From VXPQ01 sp965223485 (GTDB lineage Bacteria > Bacteroidota > Rhodothermia > Rhodothermales > VXPQ01), in assembly GCA_965223485.1 (NCBI GenBank), contig OZ244993.1, forward strand, positions 2,852,001-2,916,000: 64,000 nucleotides of DNA, read 5' to 3'. Positions 25,283 through 33,776 of this stretch are shown here, in pieces. The position numbers were made by a program, and so were the translations under genes. Under the pieces are notes generated by a model. The model worked only from the letters and a program-made list of their open reading frames with translations, was not told the DNA's origin and made no database searches. Positions within the stretch are counted from its first letter, which is position 1. Each line of letters starts with the position of its first letter.

Positions 25283-26473
25283 ATGCGCAAACGGACCATC
25301 GAAACCATGCAGGTGCGTGGGCGGCGTGTGCTGGTGCGCGTTGACTTCAACGTACCGATCGCAGACAGCGCGATCGGGGACGATACGCGTATCCGGGCCG
25401 CGCTGCCTACGATACGCGCCATCCTTGCAGGCGGCGGAAAGGCTATTCTGATGAGCCATCTTGGCCGCCCGAAGGGTATGCCCGATCCTGCGTTTACGCT
25501 GCGCCCCGTCGCGGACCGCCTGCAGGAACTTCTGGACGCCCCCGTGTACTTCGTGGACCATGCCACGGGACCGACGGGACCTGCAACCCGGCAGGCTATC
25601 GACGCGCTGAACGAAGGGGAAGTGCTCGTACTCGAAAACACCCGCTTCCATGCGGGAGAAACGAAAAACGATCCCGAACTTGCCGGGAAACTGGCCGCCC
25701 TTGCAGATGTGTACGTGAACGATGCATTCGGGACATGTCATCGCGCCCATGCCTCGACGGAAGGGGTCGCGCACCGGGTTGAGGAAGCGGGTATGGGCTT
25801 GCTCCTCGATAAGGAAATCGAATACCTGTCGAAGTTGCTCGACAGCCCGGAGCCGCCGTATGTAGCTGTGCTGGGCGGCGCAAAAGTGTCCGACAAGATC
25901 GGTGTCATCGAGAACTTGCTCGACCGGGTCGACGCGCTGCTCATCGGTGGGGCCATGAGCTACACGTTTCTGAAAGCGTTGGGGCACAAAACAGGGGCTT
26001 CGAGAGTGGAAGCAGATCGGCTCGACGACGCAAAAGCGCTGTACGAGCAGGCCGGCGGCAAAATCAGGCTGCCGGTTGACCATGTGACCGCGCGCGCGTT
26101 CGACAACGAGGCTCCTCGACGCATCGTTTCCGGCGCCATTCCCGAAGGGGAAATGGGCCTCGATATCGGCCCGGAAACGATCGGGGAATACGCCCGTGCT
26201 ATCGGAGAAGCGCGCACCATCGTGTGGAATGGCCCGATGGGCGTATTCGAAATGTCGAATTTCGCCGCAGGAACGTTCGCCGTAGCCAAAGCACTTGCCG
26301 GAGCCACTGCGCACGGCGCCCTTACGGTTGTGGGTGGAGGCGATTCGGTAGCAGCCGTCTCCCAGGCGGGATACGAGGAGCTTGTGAGCCACGTCTCGAC
26401 TGGCGGCGGCGCCATGCTGGAGTTTCTGGAAGGTAAAACCCTACCCGGTATCGCGGCACTGAGCGACAGATAG
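25283..26473 (+). CDS. pgk: Phosphoglycerate kinase
   Basis: ATG 25283 gives 396 residues, normal for the family; the longer frame overlaps gapA. VRVDFNVP, MSHLGRPKG, LENTRFHAGE and VNDAFGTCHRAHAS are N-domain signatures. AVLGGAKVSDKIGVI, IGGAMSYTFLKA, WNGPMGVFE and VVGGGDSVAA mark the nucleotide-binding C-domain. It transfers the acyl phosphate of 1,3-bisphosphoglycerate to ADP. It probably shares a transcript with gapA. Confidence 0.97.
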   Translation: MRKRTIETMQVRGRRVLVRVDFNVPIADSAIGDDTRIRAALPTIRAILAGGGKAILMSHLGRPKGMPDPAFTLRPVADRLQELLDAPVYFVDHATGPTGPATRQAIDALNEGEVLVLENTRFHAGETKNDPELAGKLAALADVYVNDAFGTCHRAHASTEGVAHRVEEAGMGLLLDKEIEYLSKLLDSPEPPYVAVLGGAKVSDKIGVIENLLDRVDALLIGGAMSYTFLKALGHKTGASRVEADRLDDAKALYEQAGGKIRLPVDHVTARAFDNEAPRRIVSGAIPEGEMGLDIGPETIGEYARAIGEARTIVWNGPMGVFEMSNFAAGTFAVAKALAGATAHGALTVVGGGDSVAAVSQAGYEELVSHVSTGGGAMLEFLEGKTLPGIAALSDR

Positions 26474-26623
26474 CTCGCCGGCGCCCGATTCTTCGTTCAT
26501 TGGAAAATGTAGTTTTCACGGCGCCTGTTTGCCTTAGCGGGCCCCGGCAGGCGATGGCGGCATCCCCCTGTCTTCCGCTGTCGCCTCTGATAAATTATCT
26601 GCTTAACTCGCACCAATACGGCC

Positions 26624-27511
26624 ATGATTTTCGAATCCGTCGATCAGATCGACTTTGCTGTCAGCGATTGCCCGACAATGCCCCTGCCGGGACGTGTTGC
26701 GATGGCAACGCCGGCGCACTATGATGTGCAATACGTAATCAACCCGCATATGACCGGCCATGTGGGCAACGTGGACCGCATCAAGGCGCGGCGCCAATGG
26801 GAAACGCTGCGGGATACCTACCGGGCGCTCGGCATGGAAGTGCACAGCACGGAAGGCGTAGAGGGGCTATACGATATGGTTTTTGCGGCCAATGCCGCAG
26901 CGCCGTTCCTGCCCCTGGACGGTAAATCGCCGGGGATCATTCTGAGTCGTATGGCCACAGCGCCCCGATACGGCGAAAGCATACACTACGAGCGATTTTT
27001 CCGCGAACTGGGGTGTGACGTCCGCCACCTCCCCGAGGGGCTTACCTTCGAAGGAGGCGGAGACGCCATCTGGCATACCGGTAGACGCCTGCTTTGGGGG
27101 GGATACGGCCAGCGCACCGACCGGGCCACCCATGACGCAATTTCGTCCATGCTGGACGTACCTGTCATTCCGATGCGGCTCGACGACGAGGCCTTTTACC
27201 ATCTTGACACGTGCTTATGCGCGCTGGACGAACGCACGGCGCTCATCTGCCCGGCCGCGCTTCGTTCCGAGGATATATCCATGGTCCACCGGCTCTTCGA
27301 ACGTGTCATAGAAGTCCCGGAAGCCGAAGCCCGAGAACGGCTGGCGTGCAATGCGCATTGCCCGGATGGACGGCACGTGCTGCTTCAGAAAGGGTGCCCG
27401 CAGACCATGCGGAGACTACGGGATGCAGGGTTCGAGCCGGTTGAAATCGACACCGGAGAATTTCTGAAAGCCGGCGCTTCGGTGTATTGCATGAAGTTAA
27501 CTATCTGGTAA
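26624..27511 (+). CDS. DDAH/arginine-deiminase superfamily hydrolase
   Basis: The 295-residue protein is of the amidinotransferase/dimethylargininase type. It shows YVINPHMTGHVGNVD near the N-terminus and LTFEGGGDAIWHTGRRLLWGGYGQRTD (substrate-binding Glu/Asp). The catalytic His is in FYHLDTCLCAL, and the nucleophilic Cys near the end in AGASVYCMKL. All three catalytic features are present, so it is probably active. Members act on dimethylarginine, arginine or related guanidines, and the substrate cannot be fixed from sequence. The next gene starts one base after its stop, so the two are likely translated together. Confidence 0.83.
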   Translation: MIFESVDQIDFAVSDCPTMPLPGRVAMATPAHYDVQYVINPHMTGHVGNVDRIKARRQWETLRDTYRALGMEVHSTEGVEGLYDMVFAANAAAPFLPLDGKSPGIILSRMATAPRYGESIHYERFFRELGCDVRHLPEGLTFEGGGDAIWHTGRRLLWGGYGQRTDRATHDAISSMLDVPVIPMRLDDEAFYHLDTCLCALDERTALICPAALRSEDISMVHRLFERVIEVPEAEARERLACNAHCPDGRHVLLQKGCPQTMRRLRDAGFEPVEIDTGEFLKAGASVYCMKLTIW

Positions 27512-27512
27512 G

Positions 27513-28208
27513 GTGGAGCCGCTCATCTCAGTGATCATTCCCGCATTGAATGAAGCCGCGGGCATCGAAAACACCTTGCGGTCTGTAAGCCGGCAGACGC
27601 CCGAGCACGAAATCATTGTCGCGGACGGCGGCTCCCTCGATGAAACGGCAGCTATCGCCAGCCGGTACGGACGAATCGTCCAGGCGCCACGAGGGCGATC
27701 CAGACAGATGAACGCGGGCGCCGCACAAGCCGGAGGAGATATTCTGCTTTTTCTGCATGCCGACACGATTCTGCCCCCCGACGGCCTCGAAAAAGTGCGG
27801 AAAACGCTGTCCGACCCTGCATTCGAAGGCGGCGCCTTTCAACTCCGGTTCGACCAGAATACCCCATTGCTTCGTTTTTACACCTGGTTCACGTACTTGC
27901 ATGCGCCTCTCCTCTGTTTCGGGGACCGCGGTTGCTTCGTCCGGCGTTCCGTGTTCGAGGAAGTGGGCGGCTATCCGGACCTTCCTATCTTCGAGGACAT
28001 CGATCTCGTACGCAAACTTCACGAACGCGGCGGCTTCGTTTTTCTGAAGGAATGCGTAACCTCCTCGGCGCGCCGCTTTCGAGAACATGGACCTTTTCGA
28101 CAACAACTCTCCAACACCTGCCTGTGGGTCCGGTACGCGAGTGGAGCGGACCTGAATACGCTTGCAAACCGGTACCCGTACGGAAACGAGGGGGCCGGTA
28201 CAGGATAG
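27513..28208 (+). CDS. Family 2 glycosyltransferase, TIGR04283-like
   Basis: The start is GTG 27513, one base after the preceding stop (231 residues). SVIIPALNEA, EIIVADGGSLDET and LLFLHADTILP form the GT-A nucleotide-binding core; FGDRGCFVRRSVFEEVGGYPDLPIFEDIDL carries the catalytic ED region. TIGR04283 proteins are labelled for arsenosugar biosynthesis, but most members lack arsenic-linked neighbours, and no ars genes are seen here. No membrane anchor is visible, so it is probably cytoplasmic or peripheral. Confidence 0.85.
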   Translation: MEPLISVIIPALNEAAGIENTLRSVSRQTPEHEIIVADGGSLDETAAIASRYGRIVQAPRGRSRQMNAGAAQAGGDILLFLHADTILPPDGLEKVRKTLSDPAFEGGAFQLRFDQNTPLLRFYTWFTYLHAPLLCFGDRGCFVRRSVFEEVGGYPDLPIFEDIDLVRKLHERGGFVFLKECVTSSARRFREHGPFRQQLSNTCLWVRYASGADLNTLANRYPYGNEGAGTG

Positions 28209-28474
28209 CCGCCGGGGTTCATTCCGGTCTTCCATATTGCCATTTTCATGGCCAGACATGTTGCATGGAACAGAAGCATACCCGCAGGGTAGGGTACGAA
28301 GTGACCAGGGTTTGCGTTACGGCTGGCAATCCTGCAGGGCGTCCTCCATGCAGGGATGGTTTCAAACGGTGAAAACCCGAAGCACTTTGTATTCCCGGGA
28401 TTCTTTGCCAACAGGCGTGCAATCCCCCAAACCGGTTAATGCCCAACACATTTTCCCTAAGAGGTCGGTCGTCC
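28209..28474 (+). other. thiC leader, 266 bp, no recognised riboswitch
   Basis: ThiC genes are often preceded by a TPP riboswitch, so I looked for CTGAGA and the late TAATGCC...AGGGAA block. CCGGTTAATGCC is present just before the start, but CTGAGA and the pairing partners are not, so I do not call one. There are small stems, such as CCTGCA...TGCAGG (about 28332-28355) and GCCAT-TTTC-ATGGC (about 28240). Confidence 0.4.
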
Positions 28475-30373
28475 ATGGGTTCTTCTCTCAAAAAAGAAAA
28501 AATACCTGCACAATCCGCCATAACGAGAGACCCTTTCCCAAGCTCGAAGAAAATATTCGTAGAGGGGAAAATCCACGACATAAAGGTCGCGATGAGGGAG
28601 GTCGAGACCGAGGATGTACTCTCTGAAAGCCCCGATGCGGACAAGTTCAGGATAACCCTTTACGACACAAGCGGTCCCTACACCGACCCTGAAGCTGATA
28701 TCGACGTTCTCAAAGGACTTCCGCCGCTCCGCGAAGAGTGGACAAAGGAGCGGGGAGATGTTTTGGAACTGCCCGGCTTTTCCTCGGCATTCGCGCGGAA
28801 AAGACTCGAGAGAACAAACGGGATAACGTTCGGAAATATACGGAAACCCCTTCGCGCCGCCCCCTCGCGTAATGTGACGCAGATGCACTATGCTAAAAGG
28901 GGCATTATAACTCCCGAAATGGAGTACATAGCCATACGGGAAAATCAGAGAATCGACGAACTCAAGGAAAGCTACTACGGGCAGCTTGGATCTTACCATG
29001 CAGGGATAGATTTCGACGCTCGTATTCCGCCCTCCCACATCACCCCCGAATTTGTAAGGGACGAAGTTGCAGCGGGGCGCGCCATAATTCCGAATAACAT
29101 AAATCACCCTGAAAGCGAGCCCATGATCATAGGGCGAAACTTTCTCGTAAAAATAAATGCGAATATCGGAAATTCTGCAGTTACCTCAAGTATTGAAGAG
29201 GAAGTTGAAAAAGCGGTCTGGGCGTGCCGATGGGGCGCCGACACGATAATGGACCTGTCGACAGGGGACAATATCCATGAAACCAGAGAGTGGATCATAA
29301 GAAATTCCCCGGTTCCGATAGGAACGGTTCCCATATACCAGGCGCTTGAAAAAGTGAATGGGAAACCCGAAGAGCTTACCTGGGAAATTTACAGGGATAC
29401 CCTGATAGAGCAGGCTGAGCAAGGGGTTGACTATTTCACCATACACGCGGGGGTTCTTCTTCGCTACATACCGCTTACCGCCAACAGGCTTACAGGAATC
29501 GTTTCAAGGGGTGGCTCCATCATGGCGAAGTGGTGTCTCTCTCACCACAAGGAAAGTTTTCTCTACACGGAGTTTGAAGAAATATGCGAGATAATGAAGG
29601 CGTACGATATAGCCTTTTCGCTGGGTGATGGCCTCCGGCCGGGGGCAATAGCCGACGCGAACGACGCCGCCCAGTTCGCTGAGCTTGACACCCTGGGAGA
29701 GCTTACGCAGATAGCCTGGAAGCATGACGTTCAGGTCATGATAGAAGGTCCTGGACACATCCCTATGCAGATGATAAGGGAGAACATGACCAGGCAGCTG
29801 GAGACATGCGGGGAAGCCCCTTTCTACACCCTGGGGCCGCTTACAACCGATATAGCGCCCGGTTATGACCACATAACTTCCGCCATAGGAGCAGCGATGA
29901 TAGGGTGGTACGGAACCGCAATGCTCTGTTACGTTACGCCAAAGGAGCACCTGGGGCTTCCCAATAAAAAAGACGTTAAGGACGGGGTCATAACCTACAA
30001 GATCGCTGCTCATGCGGCGGATCTGGCGAAGGGTCATCCCACTGCCCAACTTCGGGACAATGTGCTTAGCAAGGCAAGGTTCGAATTCCGGTGGAACGAT
30101 CAGTTTAACCTTTCGCTGGACCCGGATACCGCCCGTGATTTTCATGATGAGACCCTTCCGGCCGAGGGGGCCAAGGTCGCGCATTTTTGTTCCATGTGCG
30201 GTCCGAAATTCTGCTCAATGAAAATCACGCAGGATATAAGGAAGTATGCACAGGAACACGGTCTTTCCGAAACGGACGCTGTCCGGAAGGGGCTGGATTC
30301 CAAGGCCAGAGAATTTGCAGAAAAAGGAAAAGAGATATATGTTGAGCAAACCGCCGTTTCACTTGACTCTTAG
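28475..30373 (+). CDS. thiC: Phosphomethylpyrimidine synthase ThiC, probably acquired
   Basis: ATG 28475 gives 632 residues, with AGAGG about 12 bases upstream; an in-frame ATG at 28439 lacks one. The radical-SAM enzyme converts aminoimidazole ribotide to HMP phosphate in thiamine synthesis. The C-terminal CSMCGPKFCSMKI gives the CX2CX4C cluster motif, and NANIGNSAVTSS, MDLSTGDNIHETREWI and EGPGHIPMQMI are family hallmarks. Codon use differs from the neighbours: ATA is the commonest Ile codon in the first third, against none that I noticed in gapA, and AGG/AGA is frequent. This suggests transfer from a different donor. No other thi gene is present. msrP starts 8 bases downstream. Confidence 0.95.
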   Translation: MGSSLKKEKIPAQSAITRDPFPSSKKIFVEGKIHDIKVAMREVETEDVLSESPDADKFRITLYDTSGPYTDPEADIDVLKGLPPLREEWTKERGDVLELPGFSSAFARKRLERTNGITFGNIRKPLRAAPSRNVTQMHYAKRGIITPEMEYIAIRENQRIDELKESYYGQLGSYHAGIDFDARIPPSHITPEFVRDEVAAGRAIIPNNINHPESEPMIIGRNFLVKINANIGNSAVTSSIEEEVEKAVWACRWGADTIMDLSTGDNIHETREWIIRNSPVPIGTVPIYQALEKVNGKPEELTWEIYRDTLIEQAEQGVDYFTIHAGVLLRYIPLTANRLTGIVSRGGSIMAKWCLSHHKESFLYTEFEEICEIMKAYDIAFSLGDGLRPGAIADANDAAQFAELDTLGELTQIAWKHDVQVMIEGPGHIPMQMIRENMTRQLETCGEAPFYTLGPLTTDIAPGYDHITSAIGAAMIGWYGTAMLCYVTPKEHLGLPNKKDVKDGVITYKIAAHAADLAKGHPTAQLRDNVLSKARFEFRWNDQFNLSLDPDTARDFHDETLPAEGAKVAHFCSMCGPKFCSMKITQDIRKYAQEHGLSETDAVRKGLDSKAREFAEKGKEIYVEQTAVSLDS

Positions 30374-30380
30374 GAAAGCC

Positions 30381-31388
30381 ATGCCCCATATCGTTCTGCG
30401 CCCGCGCTGGCAAGCCAGAGAAAACGACGTAACCTCTGAACATACGTACCGGAACCGGCGCCAATTCATTGAAGAACTGGGCCTGGGTACCGTCGCACTG
30501 GCAGCCCTTGGCGCAACGGGATGCTCCATGACCTCGTTCGGGCCGCTGGACACCATCCCGGGAAATGCACCGCGCGAAGGGTATCCTGCCGCGCGCAACG
30601 AGGCATTCTCCGTCCCGGAACGTGAAGTAACCGGACGCATCTTCGCCTCCTCGTACAACAATTTCTACGAATTCGACGGGACTTCCAAGGAAGTCTGGCA
30701 CTTGACGGATCGCTACGAGCCGTTTCCCATGACAATCAGGGTACGTGGGCTCGTCGAAAAACGGCTCACATTCGATGTGGCGGAGTTGATCCGCACCATG
30801 GACCTCGAAGAACGCCTGTACCGCTTCCGGTGCGTCGAAGCCTGGGCCATGACGGTGCCATGGACGGGGTTCCCGCTCAGCAAACTCATCGAGCGGTGCA
30901 AACCGCTCTCCCGTGCGACACACGTGCGCTTCGTATCGGTCAACCGTCCAGGGCAAATGGAGGGCATCAGAAAGCAGCCCTGGTATCCCTGGCCGTATTA
31001 CGAAGCCCTGCGCATGGACGAGGCGATGAACGAATTGGCCTTTGTTGTAACCGGAATGTACGGCGAGCCTCTCCCCAAGCAGAACGGATCCCCGTTGCGA
31101 CTGGCCCTTCCCTGGAAATACGGCTACAAGGGACCGAAGGCTATCGTACGCATCGAGTTTACGGATGAGCAACCGGGGACCTTCTGGAACGACTTTGTAC
31201 CCGATGAATATGGCTTTTTGTCGAACATAAATCCAAATATTCCCCACCCGCGCTGGAGCCAGGCCACGGAAACGTTGCTGGAAACCGACGAGCGTGTACC
31301 CACTCGAATTTTCAATGGATACGACGAGTGGGTATCCGCACTGTACCCGGACGAACCCCGCCGTCCCGGCAGACCCTTAGCGCGGTAA
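30381..31388 (+). CDS. msrP: MsrP-like molybdopterin methionine sulfoxide reductase subunit
   Basis: ATG 30381 (335 residues) has AGGA 6 bases upstream, overlapping the thiC stop. The N-terminus has a Tat-type RNRRQF (24-29) and a hydrophobic stretch ending ALGATGC, which could be a lipobox. The YedY fold is clear: SYNNFYEF, FRCVEAWAM (Moco-ligating C151) and VPWTGFPLSKL. KYGYKGPKAIVRIEF and a PHPRWSQATE end follow. It repairs methionine sulfoxide in periplasmic proteins. The haem partner MsrQ is not in the neighbourhood. It overlaps the convergent gene end by 12 bases. Confidence 0.88.
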   Translation: MPHIVLRPRWQARENDVTSEHTYRNRRQFIEELGLGTVALAALGATGCSMTSFGPLDTIPGNAPREGYPAARNEAFSVPEREVTGRIFASSYNNFYEFDGTSKEVWHLTDRYEPFPMTIRVRGLVEKRLTFDVAELIRTMDLEERLYRFRCVEAWAMTVPWTGFPLSKLIERCKPLSRATHVRFVSVNRPGQMEGIRKQPWYPWPYYEALRMDEAMNELAFVVTGMYGEPLPKQNGSPLRLALPWKYGYKGPKAIVRIEFTDEQPGTFWNDFVPDEYGFLSNINPNIPHPRWSQATETLLETDERVPTRIFNGYDEWVSALYPDEPRRPGRPLAR

Positions 31389-31859
31389 CACGGCGATTTC
31401 CGCCGGATCCCCCTTCTTGTGCAGGTATCGATTCCAGGCGTACACGCCCCAGGAAAGGAGCATGCATCCAAAGAGGGCAATTCCGCCGTTTATACCTGCA
31501 AGACGCCACTGGGCGCGACCGATCGCTGCAATCACCACTTCTTGCGACGCTCCCCCGGACAGAAACACGTCCAGCGAATCGCTACCCTCGAGCGACCGGA
31601 CGAACGTAATGGGAAGCGGCAACACGTGCTCGGTATACGAGCCGTCCGCTCCCGGCACCCGGAGATGGGCCGACGCCATGGTGATATCCGCCCGGTCGGT
31701 TGTGGAGAGCGCCACCACATCCGCTTTAACCACGGCGCCGGTCCGCACCGTTTCCCGGAGATTCATCGTCACCGCTGCCTGATTGACCGCCAGCAAAAAG
31801 AGCAGACCGGGAAACACCCATAACAGGCGAGCCGCAAGCAGGGAAGCGCGAAGACGCAT
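31377..31859 (-). CDS. DUF3592-like two-helix membrane protein
   Basis: The 160-residue protein has a membrane helix near the N-terminus (LLWVFPGLLFLLAV), an extracytoplasmic beta-rich domain of about 90 residues (GAVVKADVVALSTTDR...GGASQEVVIA), and a second helix (GGIALFGCMLLSWGVYAW). This arrangement and the DVFLSGGASQ-like segment resemble DUF3592 proteins. No enzymatic motif is visible. It is tail to tail with msrP, overlapping by 12 bases. Confidence 0.55.
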   Translation of the reverse strand: MRLRASLLAARLLWVFPGLLFLLAVNQAAVTMNLRETVRTGAVVKADVVALSTTDRADITMASAHLRVPGADGSYTEHVLPLPITFVRSLEGSDSLDVFLSGGASQEVVIAAIGRAQWRLAGINGGIALFGCMLLSWGVYAWNRYLHKKGDPAEIAVLPR

Positions 31860-31904
31860 AAAAAGGCGGTTTGAAAACGGTACCCGGAAGCGGTCGGCTG
31901 CCAG

Positions 31905-32405
31905 CTATTTGAGAAAAAGATACGGCTTCCATGCCTCGTGCAATATCCCGATATAATCGCGGATGAACATCACGTGACTGGGCCGGTACGGCATGCGAAC
32001 CAGCGGCATGGCGGCATCGTCGGGCGTACGATCTCCCTTCTTGTTGTTGCACGGGGTGCAGGCCGTTACAAGATTTTCCCAGGTATCCCGTCCGCCTTTT
32101 GACCGCGGCCACACATGATCCACGGTCAAGTTCTCGCGGCATTCGCAATACTGGCACCGGAATCGATCCCGCCGGAGAATATTTTTTCTCGACATCATGA
32201 CCCGCTTGTACGGAACGCGTACGTATGCTCTGAGCCGCACAATGCTGGGGAAGGGATACTGGATCGTCGGCGACCGGACGTATCGATCCGGTAAGGACTC
32301 GACGAGTTCGGCTTTTTGCAGGAAGACCAGCACCACCGCACGCTCGACGCTGCATGTCGTCAATGCGCGGTAGTCGTTGTTGAGTACGAGTACGTGGCCA
32401 TTCAT
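31905..32405 (-). CDS. HNH endonuclease-domain protein
   Basis: ATG 32405 gives 166 residues; the longer frame overlaps the upstream lipoprotein. The N-terminal VLVLNNDYRALTTCSVERAVVLVFLQKAE is typical of a conserved bacterial HNH family. The HNH core is CQYC (zinc knuckle), TVDHVWPRSKGGRDTWENLVTAC and CNNKKGDRTP. Such stand-alone proteins occur widely without an associated defence operon, and their substrate is unclear. It begins 5 bases after the lipoprotein gene. Confidence 0.88.
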   Translation of the reverse strand: MNGHVLVLNNDYRALTTCSVERAVVLVFLQKAELVESLPDRYVRSPTIQYPFPSIVRLRAYVRVPYKRVMMSRKNILRRDRFRCQYCECRENLTVDHVWPRSKGGRDTWENLVTACTPCNNKKGDRTPDDAAMPLVRMPYRPSHVMFIRDYIGILHEAWKPYLFLK

Positions 32406-32409
32406 AGCA

Positions 32410-32901
32410 TTATTGCACAAGTACGTCGCCGTACGAAACGATCTCGCCAATGCCATCGAAAACGAGCAGGCGATGCAAGCCGACCGGTCCAATCAGGGAA
32501 ACCGGCACATGAAACAGATAGGCTCCCGGATCGCTGGCCTGTTCGATTTCGGAAAGCGTTTGCAAGCGGTTGTCGTGCAGGTTTTTCAAACGAAGCGGGG
32601 AATACACGGCGTCAAATACGGTCACGGTGACGCGGATCGTGATAAAATCCCCGATCGGCGCCGGGTTCGGCATGGCCGGGTCTACCCGGATCTCCCCCAC
32701 ATATACGGGCGCCGTCCGCCAATCGTCCTCATCTTCGGATAGAACTTTTCCAGACGCATCGACGCGCGTAATGTTCTGTGGCGGACGACTTGCCTGCTGC
32801 GCAAAATCGTCCTGCTCTTTCTGCGTATCGCACCCGGCAGGCAGGAATGCGCCCGCAAGCATCGCAATGCAAAAACCGGCGAAGCATTTTCGGGAAAACA
32901 T
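32410..32901 (-). CDS. Predicted lipoprotein
   Basis: ATG 32901 starts MFSRKCFAGFCIAMLAGAFLPAGC, a signal sequence with lipobox LPAGC; the mature Cys is followed by DTQKEQDD. The remaining roughly 140 residues form one beta-rich domain (VGEIRVDPAMPNPAPIGDFITIRVTVTV...GLHRLLVFDG) that looks immunoglobulin-like. Function is unknown. It lies upstream of the HNH gene with 4 bases between, so the two may be co-transcribed, although no functional link is evident. Confidence 0.7.
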   Translation of the reverse strand: MFSRKCFAGFCIAMLAGAFLPAGCDTQKEQDDFAQQASRPPQNITRVDASGKVLSEDEDDWRTAPVYVGEIRVDPAMPNPAPIGDFITIRVTVTVFDAVYSPLRLKNLHDNRLQTLSEIEQASDPGAYLFHVPVSLIGPVGLHRLLVFDGIGEIVSYGDVLVQ

Positions 32902-33056
32902 TACCTTGCGCAAAAGGCATTGGTCACAGCGGCGGAGCGATCGACGAAAACGATCAGCCATCGCTTGCACGATAGCATGCTCCCAAGGGTCCCGATTCCC
33001 TTCATATTCCGTCGGTAAAAATACGTTTACCCTTTTGCAGTAAGAATGCTCGCCCC

Positions 33057-33611
33057 ATGAAAATATATACGCGCACGGGAGATCGCGGGGATACCGGCCT
33101 CTTCGGCGGTAACCGCGTATCCAAGGCGCATGCACGCATCGAAGCCTACGGCGCCGTCGACGAGACGAATGCGCTGCTCGGCATGGCGCGGGCCTTCGCC
33201 TCGGAGCACCCGGCCTCCGAACGTCTCGACAGCCTCCTTGCAACCCTGCAGGACGATCTTTTCGTAGCCGGAAGCGACCTTGCTACGCCGCTGGACAGCA
33301 AAGCCACCGTGCCGCGCCTTGCAGCCGCACACATAGAGCGGCTCGAGAAGGAAATCGACTGCCTGGAAGAAAACCTGCCGCCCCTGGAGAATTTCATTCT
33401 TCCCGGAGGCGTACCGATCGCATCCATACTCCATGTTGCACGAACGACCTGCCGCCGGGCCGAACGGCGAGTCGTTGCGGCGGCAGCATGCGAACCGCTC
33501 AATGAAGCCGTTGTGGCGTACCTGAACCGGCTGTCCGATTACTTGTTCGTGCTGGCGCGCTGGGCCAATAGCACTGCAGGAGGAAAGGAATACCTATGGA
33601 AACCTAAATAA
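33057..33611 (+). CDS. PduO-type cob(I)alamin adenosyltransferase
   Basis: The 184-residue protein starts MKIYTRTGDRGDTGLFGG, the ATP-binding N-terminal signature. YGAVDETNALLGMAR, FILPGG, ARTTCRRAERR and LNRLSDYLFVLAR complete the PduO set. It transfers the adenosyl group of ATP to cob(I)alamin. There is no adjacent cobalamin enzyme or B12 riboswitch, so it probably serves B12-dependent enzymes elsewhere. It diverges from the lipoprotein gene. Confidence 0.95.
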   Translation: MKIYTRTGDRGDTGLFGGNRVSKAHARIEAYGAVDETNALLGMARAFASEHPASERLDSLLATLQDDLFVAGSDLATPLDSKATVPRLAAAHIERLEKEIDCLEENLPPLENFILPGGVPIASILHVARTTCRRAERRVVAAAACEPLNEAVVAYLNRLSDYLFVLARWANSTAGGKEYLWKPK

Positions 33612-33776
33612 TGATACCGCCGGTTGCGAAACCGTAGCAAATGCCGTACGTTGATCAAATACGCTGCTTCTCGGAATTTCGTCGATATTCGGCAGTTTCG
33701 AACAGTACATCCGGCACACGGCCTCCCACCCGCTCAATCGGCCCTGCAAGGTGTATATCCCGGTATCGGATTCGGC

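Noticed and set aside
24205..25641. 478-codon open frame on the minus strand
   Set aside because: Antisense to gapA and pgk, which are unmistakable. It is a codon-bias shadow.
28209..28474. TPP riboswitch upstream of thiC
   Set aside because: CCGGTTAATGCC resembles part of the aptamer, but the CTGAGA element and paired helices are missing, so the likeness is too small to call.
31905..32405. HNH protein as a defence nuclease or homing endonuclease
   Set aside because: It belongs to a widespread chromosomal HNH family, stands beside an ordinary lipoprotein gene, and shows no modification, helicase or intron/intein context.
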